Below, in pieces: positions 9,439-18,405 of a stretch of 64,000 nt of DNA. The notes beneath the pieces are model-generated. The model searched no databases, was not told the origin of the DNA, and saw only the letters and a program-made list of their open reading frames with translations. The first letter of the stretch is position 1, and the number at the start of each line of letters is the position of its first letter. Origin of the DNA: Pseudoneurospora amorphoporcata (lineage: Eukaryota; Ascomycota; Sordariomycetes; Sordariales; Sordariaceae); NCBI GenBank assembly GCA_033297205.1, contig MU859072.1, forward strand, positions 124,001-188,000. The letters are read 5' to 3'. The position numbers were made by a program, and so were the translations under genes.

Positions 9439-10057
9439 AGAACAGAAGAGTATCAAGTATCTCCCGTATGTGTTCAGGTACGGGAACCCACTTTCCAGAG
9501 AGCCGGAGCCTCAAAAAGGTGTTCGTTGTACTGATGAGGGAAATGCGACAGACTCGAAGACCGGCAACAACGGACGGAGCTGAATGGCCAGTCGGATATA
9601 ATATCGAATCAGCCATGGGAGGAAAGGATTGTTGAAGGACGACTTGGTTACGTTGGGTGACGACGGAAAGACGGACAAATTGATACCCGGGTTTGAGGAC
9701 TTTGATGGATGAGGATATTGTCGATTTCTAGATGATGGCGTTTTGGAGTTTTGGAGGTTGAACATGTCGTCGCAGTGGACGTCAGTGGACTTTAGCGGAG
9801 TTTTGGCGGGTCTTTAGCTGCATGCCACCAGTGCGGGGAAGTGGATTGATCTACTTCAGCTCGAGGCTTGGCGTTTCCGGTGGGGCACTGGGATGTTGAC
9901 ATTTGCCTGCAGACCGCCTTTGGCAGAATGGAAAATTGCTCCACTAAAATTTTCTCGGACCTTCCGCATGCTGTGCACATGTCGAATTTGGAGTTTCCTT
10001 GCTACCGCCGGATCCTGTGATTTTGGATCGCATCAAACATCAAACTCCACATTCGCC
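9439..10057. other. Intergenic upstream of ESF1
   Basis: The ESF1 frame stays open upstream to 9893 from a TTG, but there is no ATG and no similarity there. Treated as leader. Confidence 0.5.
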
Positions 10058-12235
10058 ATGCCCAAAGACAACAAGCCCAGGGGAAAGCGCCAGAGCGCCC
10101 CTGCGATTACCGACGCTCGTTTCGCCAGCTTCGAGACCGACCCGCGGTTCCAGCTGCCCTCGAAAAAGAACCTGAAGACCAAGCTCGACAAGCGTTTCTC
10201 CAAGGTCCTCAAAGATGCAGACTTTACCGCCGTCGCAAAGGTCGACAGGTACGGCCGCAAGCTGAAGACGGACACCAAGAAGAAGGCTTTGGAACGCCTG
10301 TACGAGGATGAGAGCGAGGACGGCACAGACAATGAGGACAAGCCCAAGAAGGAAACGAAGGACAAAAAGGCCGAAGCCGAAGACGAGAGCGACTTTGAGG
10401 TCGAGGACGACGACATTGTTCAGCGCGAACTCGAGGCTGCCAACTCATACGATCCTGCCCGTGGTGGCGGTTTCTCTTCCTCCGATGACGATTCCGACTC
10501 CGACGAACCTGACTCCGAAGACGAACAGCTAGAGGCCGAGGACGAGGCCGATGCGGAAACACGACCCGGTATCCGCTTGCGCAAGGATAAGGAGGCTGTG
10601 GAGGAAGGCGAAATTACAAACAGAGTTGCCGTCGTCAACATTGATTGGGACCATATCAAGTCGATCGATCTATTCGCCCTCTTCAACAGCTTCGTGCCCC
10701 CAGGTGGTCGCATCGAGAAGGTTTCTGTCTATCCCAGCGAGTTCGGCAAGCAGAGGATGCAAAGAGAAGAGTTGGAAGGTCCTCCCCAGGAGATCTTCAA
10801 GAAGAAGAGCGACTCAGACTCCGATTCCGACAGCGACTCAGAGGACTCCGACTCGGACGAGGCAATCAAGAGGGAGCTCCTCGAGGAGGGAGACGACCAG
10901 GATTTCGACAGCGACGCCCTCCGCACCTACCAGCTCGACAGGTTACGTTACTACTACGCTGTGATGGTTTGCTCCGACAAAAACACAGCACACAAGATCT
11001 ACGAGGCCACAGACGGCAGCGAATACCTCTCCTCTTCCAACTTCCTCGACCTCCGATTCATCCCCGACGACGTCACCTTCGACGACGAGCCCAGAGACGA
11101 GTGCGACAGCGTCCCTGCGGGGTACAAGCCAGTGGAGTTCGTGACCGACGCTCTCCAGCACTCCAAGGTCAAGCTCACCTGGGATACGAACCCCGAAGAT
11201 TACTCGAGGAAAGAAGCCCTCCAGAAGGCGTTCACCGGTAGCCGCAACGACATTGCCGAGAACGACTTGCGCGCCTATCTTGCAAGTGACAGCTCAGACG
11301 ATGAGGAGGAGTCCGAGGCCGAGGAGGCCGCCGCTGCCGAAGAAGCAGCAGAAGAGAAGACTTTGTCCAAGAAGGAGCTTGCCAGGCGCAAGATGCGCGC
11401 TGCTCTCGGCCTCGCTGACGAGCCCGTAGTAAAGTCCAAGAAGGACGCTCCGGTGGGCGAGATGCAGATCACCTTCACGCCCGCGCTATCCGGCAACGCC
11501 AAGAAGGGAGAGGAGGAGAGGGAAGAGACGACGATCGAGAAGTACAAGCGCAAAGAGCGCGAGAGGAAGGAGAGGAAGAGACAGGAGATGCTTGCCAGGA
11601 GGGAGGGCCGCGATCCCAACGCCCCTCCTCAGAAGATGGAAGAGCAAGGTGACTTTTTCGAAGGCACAGGCGAAGGCGAAGATCTCGGGTTCGACGATCC
11701 CTTCTTCACTGCTGAGCCTGTGGCGCCTTCCAAGACGGCGATCCGCAAGGAGGAGAGGCTCAAGAAGAAGGCTGAGAGGGAAGCCGAGGAGGCCGCAAAC
11801 GCTGCCGAGAAGGCGCAGCTGGAGTTGCTCATGGCTGATGAGAACGGTGACGGCGGCCGTCTCGATCACTTCGACATGAAGCAGATCGCCAAGGTCGAGA
11901 AGGTCAAGGGCAAGAAGAAGGGCAAGAAGGGCAAGAAGGGTGCTGAGGGCGCAGATGGTCTCCAGGAGGAGTTCGCCATGGACGTCGAGGATCCCCGTTT
12001 CAAGGCCGTCTTCGAGAGCCACGAGTTCGCTATCGATCCTTCGAACCCCAAGTTCAAGGGTACTCAGGGTATGAAGAAGCTGCTTGAGGAGGGCAGAAAG
12101 AAGCGCAAGGACGGTCCTAGTGTTACGGAGAAGAACGTGAAGAGCGAGAAGAGCAGCAAGAAGGTCAAGACTGACGATGCGGATATCGATGGTCTGATCA
12201 ACTCTGTCAAGAGGAAGGCGAAGGCGAAGAACTAA
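10058..12235 (+). CDS. ESF1: ESF1-like pre-rRNA processing factor, 725 aa
   Basis: A single exon begins MPKDNKPRGKRQSAP, chosen over upstream in-frame sequence because it has a good ATG context and matches the usual N-terminal block (ITDARFASFETDPRF). The protein alternates conserved blocks with acidic Ser/Asp/Glu runs (around residues 90-170 and 250-285) and Lys-rich runs, as ESF1 proteins do. The C-terminus has the NUC153 signature: DPRFKAVFESHEFAIDP followed by NPKFKGTQGM and a basic tail. ESF1 is a nucleolar protein needed for early 18S rRNA maturation in the small-subunit processome; 725 residues is slightly longer than yeast ESF1, mainly from charged linkers. The rest of the protein is hydrophilic and likely disordered. 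I am confident of the family. Confidence 0.92.
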   Translation: MPKDNKPRGKRQSAPAITDARFASFETDPRFQLPSKKNLKTKLDKRFSKVLKDADFTAVAKVDRYGRKLKTDTKKKALERLYEDESEDGTDNEDKPKKETKDKKAEAEDESDFEVEDDDIVQRELEAANSYDPARGGGFSSSDDDSDSDEPDSEDEQLEAEDEADAETRPGIRLRKDKEAVEEGEITNRVAVVNIDWDHIKSIDLFALFNSFVPPGGRIEKVSVYPSEFGKQRMQREELEGPPQEIFKKKSDSDSDSDSDSEDSDSDEAIKRELLEEGDDQDFDSDALRTYQLDRLRYYYAVMVCSDKNTAHKIYEATDGSEYLSSSNFLDLRFIPDDVTFDDEPRDECDSVPAGYKPVEFVTDALQHSKVKLTWDTNPEDYSRKEALQKAFTGSRNDIAENDLRAYLASDSSDDEEESEAEEAAAAEEAAEEKTLSKKELARRKMRAALGLADEPVVKSKKDAPVGEMQITFTPALSGNAKKGEEEREETTIEKYKRKERERKERKRQEMLARREGRDPNAPPQKMEEQGDFFEGTGEGEDLGFDDPFFTAEPVAPSKTAIRKEERLKKKAEREAEEAANAAEKAQLELLMADENGDGGRLDHFDMKQIAKVEKVKGKKKGKKGKKGAEGADGLQEEFAMDVEDPRFKAVFESHEFAIDPSNPKFKGTQGMKKLLEEGRKKRKDGPSVTEKNVKSEKSSKKVKTDDADIDGLINSVKRKAKAKN

Positions 12236-12692
12236 ATTGCATCATGGGTAGCATAGTAATGACAAGTTTTTGGTTTCTGTTTTTTCATCTATCTGTTGTA
12301 CCACACCGCCCAGTCTTGCAAATTGTCCCGGCGTGGTGATATTTGGCTAGGGTATAACCTCTCATTGATGGTGGTTGTTTCCTTTTCCCGGATGGAGACG
12401 CAACAAAGGTACGGCTACTTCGCGACTCTTTTCCATTTCACAATATCGACCATATGTGTTGCTCGGTCTACCACTTCATCCTGGCCATGTAAGTTGGAGT
12501 TTATCCTGTCCAGTAGCTTGCCTCGTGACTTTTCTGCTATGTCTTCGGCCGGATGGAGCTCACACGCATCTGACAGGGCCCCCTTCAAGGCCATCAAGCA
12601 GCCACAAGTCTTTCCCTCAGAGCCTGCGCTCCGAGATTCCCGTGGGCGTCCCTTTTTGTGGGTTTCGACTGCAACATCCAGTCATACACCCC
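12236..12692. other. Intergenic between ESF1 and a convergent gene
   Basis: Shared 3' flank of two convergent genes. Nothing recognised. Confidence 0.5.
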
Positions 12693-14540
12693 TCAAGATT
12701 CCTCCGTCAAATCCACAAAGGGAACATCTTCCGCTCCTTTTTCCACCGCTATTTCCACCGGCAGCCACTCGTCCAAATCATCCTCCCTTGCTCTCTTCTT
12801 GCCGGTAGGACTCTTTTTCTGGACCACGGTAGCCACAGTGTCGTCCTCGCTGACCTCGGTCTTGATGGCTTTCATGGCCTTGGGAGAAACCAGTTTGCGT
12901 TCGCTCTTTTTCTCACTTTCACCATCTTGTCCTCCTTTGACGACTCGATCCACCGCGGCCTCAACGTTGTGGTCGACGTCCGGCATCTCGATGTCCTCCG
13001 CTTCAGGCGTCGCTTTTCCGTTCTTTGGCGTCTGTCCCTTCATCTCGCTGGTGCCGTTTCCTCCTTTCTTGCTGCTGTGTCCGGCACCCAGCACCTCCTC
13101 TTCTTTGCCGTTCGATTCCATGTCGCCACCAATAAGTTGGCCCAGCTTCTCAAGGTCTCCAACAACAAGATCCGCCTGCCGCTCGGTCATCTTGCCCTTG
13201 TCCTCACACCTGGCTACCCAACAAGCCGTTGCTCCGATGGCCCTTGCCAGGCTGAGGTACTGCTTCGAGCAGCAGGCGAAGATGACTTCGTCTTTTTGCA
13301 TTGCTGTGGAATCGGTCGTCGTTGTATCCTTTGTGGCGTTCGTTTCCTCGCCAGCATTCTTACCTTCCATCCATCCAGGCAAAACCTCACCCTTCCAAAC
13401 CTTTGCAAACCTATCCCCGTCAATACCAGAAGCGTAGATCCCGTTCACCACCACTACGGAGCCGCCGCTTGCCTGTCGGCCCACATCCTGATATCCCCTC
13501 GCTCCCTTGCCGGCAGCAGTAACACCCATGCGCCTCATGAGTTCACGGATGATCTTCACCCCGTTCGCTGGATGCGCAGGCTGCGGCTTCTTCTTCTTCT
13601 TCTTGTCGTCTTTGTCGCCTACTCTGCCGTTTGAGGTCTGGGTCTGTTCGGGGGAATATTTGTCAAAGCCATCATGGGCAATGAGGATGACCACGATGAC
13701 GCCCTGCTGCTTCATTTGCTTGACGAAGGGTTCAAGATCAGAGTAGATGTCAAACTCGGAGAGAAACTCGTGGGTGTAGTGGAGGTAGGCTTGGGTCCAG
13801 TGGGCGATGGCGTGTTGGTAGTCGTACTGCTTTTCTTCCTGTGTGGGTATGCTTGGGTCTGTGGCTTTAGCTTTGCCTTTTCCTTTTCCTTTGGGGGTGG
13901 ATTTGGTGTTGTCAGAGTTAGCGACAGCAGCAGCAGCAGCAGAAGAAGATGAAGAAGCCTGTGAAGTTGAGCCAGGGCTCGAGGAAAAAGATGTGCCAGG
14001 AGTCTTGAATGCACCAAGTTGAACTAGAGCTTCAGCAAGCGTAGCATTATGAGCAAAAGCATTCAGGATCGTGGCCTCACTCGGCGGTAAGACGGCTGGA
14101 CCGAGGATGGCGGCGAAACAGTTCTGGATTGTGCGGGTGATGATGTGACGGCCGTCGATGATGGTGTCGTGGTGGAGGAGGATAATCTTGGGCTTGGGGA
14201 TGGTGCCCAGGGTGTTCGTGAAAATTGCGTTGGGAGGGTTGGGGGACTTTTGCTGGTTTGGCTCGGTCTTGGGGGAAGAGTGAGCGGTAGGGCTGGAGGT
14301 GATGGCCGGTGTGGTGAGTGCGGTGCTGTCGCTGTCTGTGCCAGTGGTTTGGGTGACTAAGGGGAATAATGATAAAAATGATGGGCAGGTGACCGGTTCC
14401 ATGTCGGACAAGGTGCGTTTGGGGCTCGGCTTGGATGTGGTTGAGTGTGGGCTTGTTGGTTGGGTCGATAGTGTTTGGTTGTTCGCAACGGTGTCGATGG
14501 AGGTGGCCTCCTTCGTGGGAGGTGATTCCATTCTGAGCAT
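12693..14540 (-). CDS. HAD-superfamily-like protein with a degenerate active site, 615 aa
   Basis: One long exon. The first 110 residues are Ser/Thr/Pro-rich. A core starts at PKIILLHHDTIIDG, which aligns with HAD motif I but has His where the nucleophilic Asp should be. A Gly/Ser/Ala-rich loop interrupts the cap region. VIVVILIAHDG resembles motif II, and ARAIGATACWVAR with ADLVVGDLEKL resembles the end of HAD phosphatases. The C-terminal 150 residues are Lys/Glu/Ser-rich and disordered. The order of motifs suggests a HAD fold that has probably lost catalysis; this is by-eye similarity and could be wrong. A TATA-like element lies 265 bp upstream. The long antisense frame at 12375-13634 is a composition shadow of this gene. 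Confidence 0.6.
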   Translation of the reverse strand: MLRMESPPTKEATSIDTVANNQTLSTQPTSPHSTTSKPSPKRTLSDMEPVTCPSFLSLFPLVTQTTGTDSDSTALTTPAITSSPTAHSSPKTEPNQQKSPNPPNAIFTNTLGTIPKPKIILLHHDTIIDGRHIITRTIQNCFAAILGPAVLPPSEATILNAFAHNATLAEALVQLGAFKTPGTSFSSSPGSTSQASSSSSAAAAAVANSDNTKSTPKGKGKGKAKATDPSIPTQEEKQYDYQHAIAHWTQAYLHYTHEFLSEFDIYSDLEPFVKQMKQQGVIVVILIAHDGFDKYSPEQTQTSNGRVGDKDDKKKKKKPQPAHPANGVKIIRELMRRMGVTAAGKGARGYQDVGRQASGGSVVVVNGIYASGIDGDRFAKVWKGEVLPGWMEGKNAGEETNATKDTTTTDSTAMQKDEVIFACCSKQYLSLARAIGATACWVARCEDKGKMTERQADLVVGDLEKLGQLIGGDMESNGKEEEVLGAGHSSKKGGNGTSEMKGQTPKNGKATPEAEDIEMPDVDHNVEAAVDRVVKGGQDGESEKKSERKLVSPKAMKAIKTEVSEDDTVATVVQKKSPTGKKRAREDDLDEWLPVEIAVEKGAEDVPFVDLTEES

Positions 14541-15960
14541 GGTCTGATTGACTCTCCCTTCTCGATGCTATCGGGGGACGTTATGCGTCGCGATATATGG
14601 AAAAAAAAAATAAGAGGTAGAGTTCGTGAGCTGTCGAGGCAAAGATGTCTGCAATAGCTGGGCTTCAAAGCGATGTGCGACTAAGAGTGGAGAAGCAGTG
14701 CAATGTTGGCGGATAATTTCACTGTTCTGTGATGTTGGATTGCGAACTGGTTGAAGGCGAAAGAGCTTGCATCTAGAAGAAATCATCTCACCAATATTTG
14801 GCCCCATTTTATAATGCCCGACCAGGCGGGATTATTTGTGCAGAACAGGAATAAGGGATGAAGATAGGGATATTTTGCATTTTGCATTTAACCCTTTACG
14901 TGCTTCATGCCTACAGGAAAGAGACTAGATGACTCAGGTTTGGGAGGGGTTTGCTTGAATGCAAACAGCAAGTTATTCATCTGGCGTCACTATTCGGACG
15001 GTTTAACATCCGCTCCATGTAGATGTCCCATTCACTAGCACTTCTTTCATGGCAACTGAATCATGTATGTAGATAAGTTGATGGGGTCAATCAGAGGAAA
15101 CGATTTTTCTATTCCGAATTTGCGACTCGGTCTGGTGAAGCTGTAAGCAAACGTGCGAAATCTGGCTGAAGACACTCAGCGATAAATTACCGAATATGCA
15201 TCGTGAGCTCATCCTGAAGCCATTATCATGCTGGAATGTGAGCATTAAAGTAAGGGGATAACTTTGTTTACATAGAGGCAGGCACTCTCACCACCACTGC
15301 AGCATGAGTTGGCGTGGAGGAGAGGGAGCGGATTTGGATGCAAAGGAAGACCGGAGATTGCCCGCAAGCCGCGACCATAGACCCCAGCTATGAACACTCT
15401 TCGGGGCAGGTGAAGAATAGAGAGAGGTCTTGAGAGGCCAAAAATACTGTCGGTGGCATCAGGTTCCCGTCAGAAGGCAAGAAATGGAAAAGTGATGGAA
15501 GACCGGGGCGCGAAGGGCTTCGCGCATGTGTCAGACGCCCAACTACCTACTGTGTAGTATGCAGTGACACCCAAGGGCCCATTTAGGTGTATAGGCCTCC
15601 TTTCATAGAAAGAGTGGAATGGAGAACAAGTTTTTGAGTCGAAAGACAAGATTATCTTGCCAGGAAGGAACAAGTGATCAGGTGGAAAGGGCGAGGGAAG
15701 AGGTTGTCAAGATAGCAGACCCTAACCCTGGCGATGGATGACGGTAAGCCAATAGGATCTACTAGATTTCTAAGAATGCCGGACAGAAACCTTGGAAAAG
15801 AACGGAGGGTTTCAGAATTCAGATCATCATAGGTATTTGCCTTATTTTTGTTTGAAGGATTAGAAGTCGCATATCTCGCTCTCAATATATTTTATTTCAT
15901 TTTTTTCGATATCCAACCTATGTACAGTCCTCATATTCCGTCTTCCGCAATTACCCCACC
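14541..15960. other. Intergenic between divergent genes
   Basis: Promoter region for the HAD-like gene (minus) and the phosphatase (plus). A short CCCTAACCCT stretch occurs near 15719. No gene seen. Confidence 0.5.
14806..14813 (-). promoter_or_regulatory. TATA-like element for the HAD-like gene
   Basis: TATAAAAT on the minus strand, about 265 bp before the ATG at 14540. Confidence 0.35.
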
Positions 15961-17034
15961 ATGACAGCCTCCCACTCCCTCGAAGCGGCAGCACCACCTG
16001 CAATCCCCCTCACCGCGGCCCTCACCACACACCTCGCCTCCCTCCTCCCCTCTTCTATCTCAAGAGACAGCCTCCGCACCTCGGTCCTCCCTTCCCTGCT
16101 CACCGCCATCGCCGCCACCTCCACGGCCCTCCGCAACGCCCAAGACGTCTCCCTCGCCGGCTCCTCCAACTCCTTCGGCGATGACCAGCTCAACGTCGAC
16201 GTCATTGCCGAGGAAGCCATCCGGCTTTGCCTGGCGCAATGTCCCTCGGTCGTTACTGCGAGCAGCGAAGAGGACCCGGTCGAGAAACCGGTGCAGCACA
16301 CCGGCTTGCCCTTTCAAGTAGTCGAGGTCGAGCAGGATCGCACCCACGGCGAGGTGTACACGGTCGCGTTTGACCCGCTTGATGGGTCGAGCATTATTGC
16401 GCCGAATTGGACGGTGGGAACAATTGTCAGCTTGTGGGACGGGGCGACGGCGCTACATGCTAGCCCGAGGGAGAAGCAGATTGGTGCGGTGTTGGGCGTT
16501 TATGGACCGAGGACCACGGCTGTTGTGGCGTTGAGGTTGCCGGGGCAGGAGGAGAAGGGGGTTTGTTTTGAGGTGGGCCTCTCAGATTCTCCTCAAGGAC
16601 AGGAATGGGATCTCATCCGCTCTTCGGTCTCTTACGCGCCGCCGCCTTTCAAGACGCGCTACTTTGCGCCTGCGAACTTGCGCTCGGCCAACACGCATGC
16701 GGCGTATGCGAAGCTGATCCCGCATTACATGGCGGAGAACTACACGCTGAGGTACTGCGGCGGACTGGTGCCGGATGTGGTGCATGCGCTGGTCAAGGGG
16801 CACGGAGTGTATCTGAGCCCGGTGACGGAGACGAGTAAGGCCAAGTTGAGGAGGTTGTATGAGCTGTTCCCGTTGGCGCTGGTGGTGGAGTGCTGTGGTG
16901 GCCAGGCGGTAGACCCAGTGACTGGGGAGGATATCTTGGGGGACAAGGGGGTGGAGGGATGTGATGAGCGTGGTGGCATTGTCTGCGGAACGGCGGAGGA
17001 AGTTGAGTATGCCAAGGAGGTGTTGTGTGGTTAG
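15961..17034 (+). CDS. Sedoheptulose/fructose bisphosphatase-family phosphatase, 357 aa
   Basis: A single exon with ATG in a CACC context. It has the FBPase/SBPase fold landmarks: GDDQLNVD (residues 73-80), the acidic metal site ASSEED (100-105), the signature DPLDGSS (138-144), and the substrate block RYCGGLVPDVVHALVKGHG near residue 265, then KAKLRRLYELFPLALVVE and ECCGGQA. The wording of the last blocks is closer to plant-type sedoheptulose-1,7-bisphosphatase than to the gluconeogenic FBPase. The N-terminus has no clear organelle signal and looks cytosolic. In a non-photosynthetic fungus the substrate is uncertain: sedoheptulose bisphosphate or another sugar bisphosphate. Family certain, substrate inferred. 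Confidence 0.85.
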   Translation: MTASHSLEAAAPPAIPLTAALTTHLASLLPSSISRDSLRTSVLPSLLTAIAATSTALRNAQDVSLAGSSNSFGDDQLNVDVIAEEAIRLCLAQCPSVVTASSEEDPVEKPVQHTGLPFQVVEVEQDRTHGEVYTVAFDPLDGSSIIAPNWTVGTIVSLWDGATALHASPREKQIGAVLGVYGPRTTAVVALRLPGQEEKGVCFEVGLSDSPQGQEWDLIRSSVSYAPPPFKTRYFAPANLRSANTHAAYAKLIPHYMAENYTLRYCGGLVPDVVHALVKGHGVYLSPVTETSKAKLRRLYELFPLALVVECCGGQAVDPVTGEDILGDKGVEGCDERGGIVCGTAEEVEYAKEVLCG

Positions 17035-17291
17035 GACTGAGCATTGGGGTGTTTGTATGGATTTTAGGACCAAGAGTTGCATGTGGATGTTTCAATGTTG
17101 GATTTGTTATGAGGATTTTAGAAGCTCGGTGTTCACCTTGTTAGAATGCTGATATAGACTATAGAGATCAAGAGACTAGACAATAGAACTAGAGCGACAT
17201 TTTAACGTTACACAAACTGAGAGGCGAGCCAAAACAAGAGCACCGAAAGACCAAATGAGCGAAAGAAAAAAAGAAGGAGCAAAAGGGAAAG

Positions 17292-17296
17292 AAAAA
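17292..17296 (-). terminator. RNA polymerase III T-run
   Basis: Five T on the minus strand, three bases after the discriminator of the tRNA-like gene. Confidence 0.5.
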
Positions 17297-17299
17297 GTG

Positions 17300-17407
17300 T
17301 GGCCCGTACCGGATTTGAACCGGCAGCTTCTATACTGCGAGCCGACCGCATCTCAACGCGACAAGCGGACAAGTTAAAGAAGTGTTTGACCATTACACCA
17401 ACGAACT
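17300..17407 (-). tRNA. Degenerate intron-containing tRNA-like gene, isotype unassigned
   Basis: It reads with an A box (TGGTGTAATGG), a T arm (GCCGG-TTCAAAT-CCGGT), acceptor ACGGGCC plus A, and a T-run terminator. The 5' acceptor AGTTCGT pairs with ACGGGCC only through two G-T wobbles and an A-C mismatch; three C-to-T or G-to-A changes from a perfect GGCCCGT would explain this. The anticodon arm contains an intron of about 35 nt or more, and the pairings I can draw give conflicting anticodons (TTG or CTT, neither with a normal T33). So it is a tRNA gene by its promoter boxes, but possibly a decayed one. Confidence 0.5.
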
Positions 17408-17962
17408 GCGGAAAGGTGCGTACTTAGCAAAGGGATCTTATAAACCTACCCTTTACCCATAGGTCGGGCGGTGAGAGTTGGGATCAAATGCCCACTCGGT
17501 CAATCGCCAAATTGGTAAAATGTTTGATTTGCATGCATCTTCGCCCCATTGGCGGTTCTCAAACTAAGCTGAAGGGTATAATATCCAAAAGAGTGTGTCC
17601 AAATCCACCGATCCCTGTTCTCGTAAAGCTCGTGAAGTCATCAAGTGTGGGATGACACGGCTGGCTCATCCCATCACATATAGGTACATAAAGAAAAGCT
17701 CCGTATAGACCTGGCTTGGCCGGCCCAGATCCAACACTCCATCATGATCTCGTGACTCGTGTCATATCTGATGTTTCCAATCCTGTCTGCGCGTGTGTTG
17801 AACGGCGCAGGTCCAGTGACACATCCTATCCTCTTTCCCCTACCCCCGCGCAACATAAAGGTACCAAGCCCAACCGGCTCCAAGTCCTAGTCCTCATTCA
17901 TCCATCCTCCCAACAGAAGCCTGTCTGCCTGCATCCCGTCATCATCATCAAACCACCCATAC
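17408..17962. other. Intergenic
   Basis: No gene seen. Confidence 0.5.
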
Positions 17963-18405
17963 TTAGTTGGTAAAGAGGGCCCAGTCGACACTGGTAGGAT
18001 GAGAATAATCATCATGGCAGGTCATATGTCCCTCAGCACCGACGCGCTGGGTTCCTCGGAACTTGTTGATCGAGTCCCTCGTGAGATCAGAAATATCCCT
18101 GCTGCCCACATTGACAAGATAAAAACTGTCGCTCTTGATACCAAAAACGCAGGTGTTCGTAATGACGAGACGGCAATAGCTACCGCCCTTGAACGCCCGG
18201 TCCGCATAGGAGGCCACGTAACGACCATTATGCTGGGCGTAGTAGTCCCTGATAGCAGCGCAATCGGAGATGAGGGGGGAAGCGTTCGTGGTCTTCCTGA
18301 CGTAGGTCGAGGCGCCGCAGGAGTCGGCGTACTGAGCGCCGTCCTCCCACGCGAGACGCTTGGTGAGGGCGGGGCGGCAAAGGCTGTTGAAGATGTCTTG
18401 AAGGT
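17963..18405 (-). CDS. Hce2 (ECP2-like) effector-domain protein, N-terminus unresolved
   Basis: The open minus-strand frame from a CAATCAG acceptor-like site to the stop encodes an almost complete Hce2 domain, known from the Cladosporium fulvum effector ECP2: CGASTYVRKTTNASPLISDC, then CRLVITNTCVFGI, VGSRDISDLTRDSINKF and RVGAEGHMTC, ending VDWALFTN. Four cysteines in these blocks fit the family's disulfides. A secreted protein needs a signal peptide, but the Hce2 frame has no ATG upstream. A hydrophobic stretch (IFISIIISFLLYPAA) lies just upstream in another frame, and a TATATAAG element is near 18497. Either a first exon has been missed or the start has been lost by an indel. Domain confident, gene status not. 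Confidence 0.65.

Noticed and set aside
9893..10057. Upstream in-frame extension of ESF1
   Set aside because: It begins at TTG, has no similarity to ESF1 N-termini, and a good ATG follows at 10058.
12375..13634. 419-codon plus-strand open frame
   Set aside because: Antisense to the HAD-like gene, with Phe/Leu/Ser-rich composition typical of a shadow frame and no domain.
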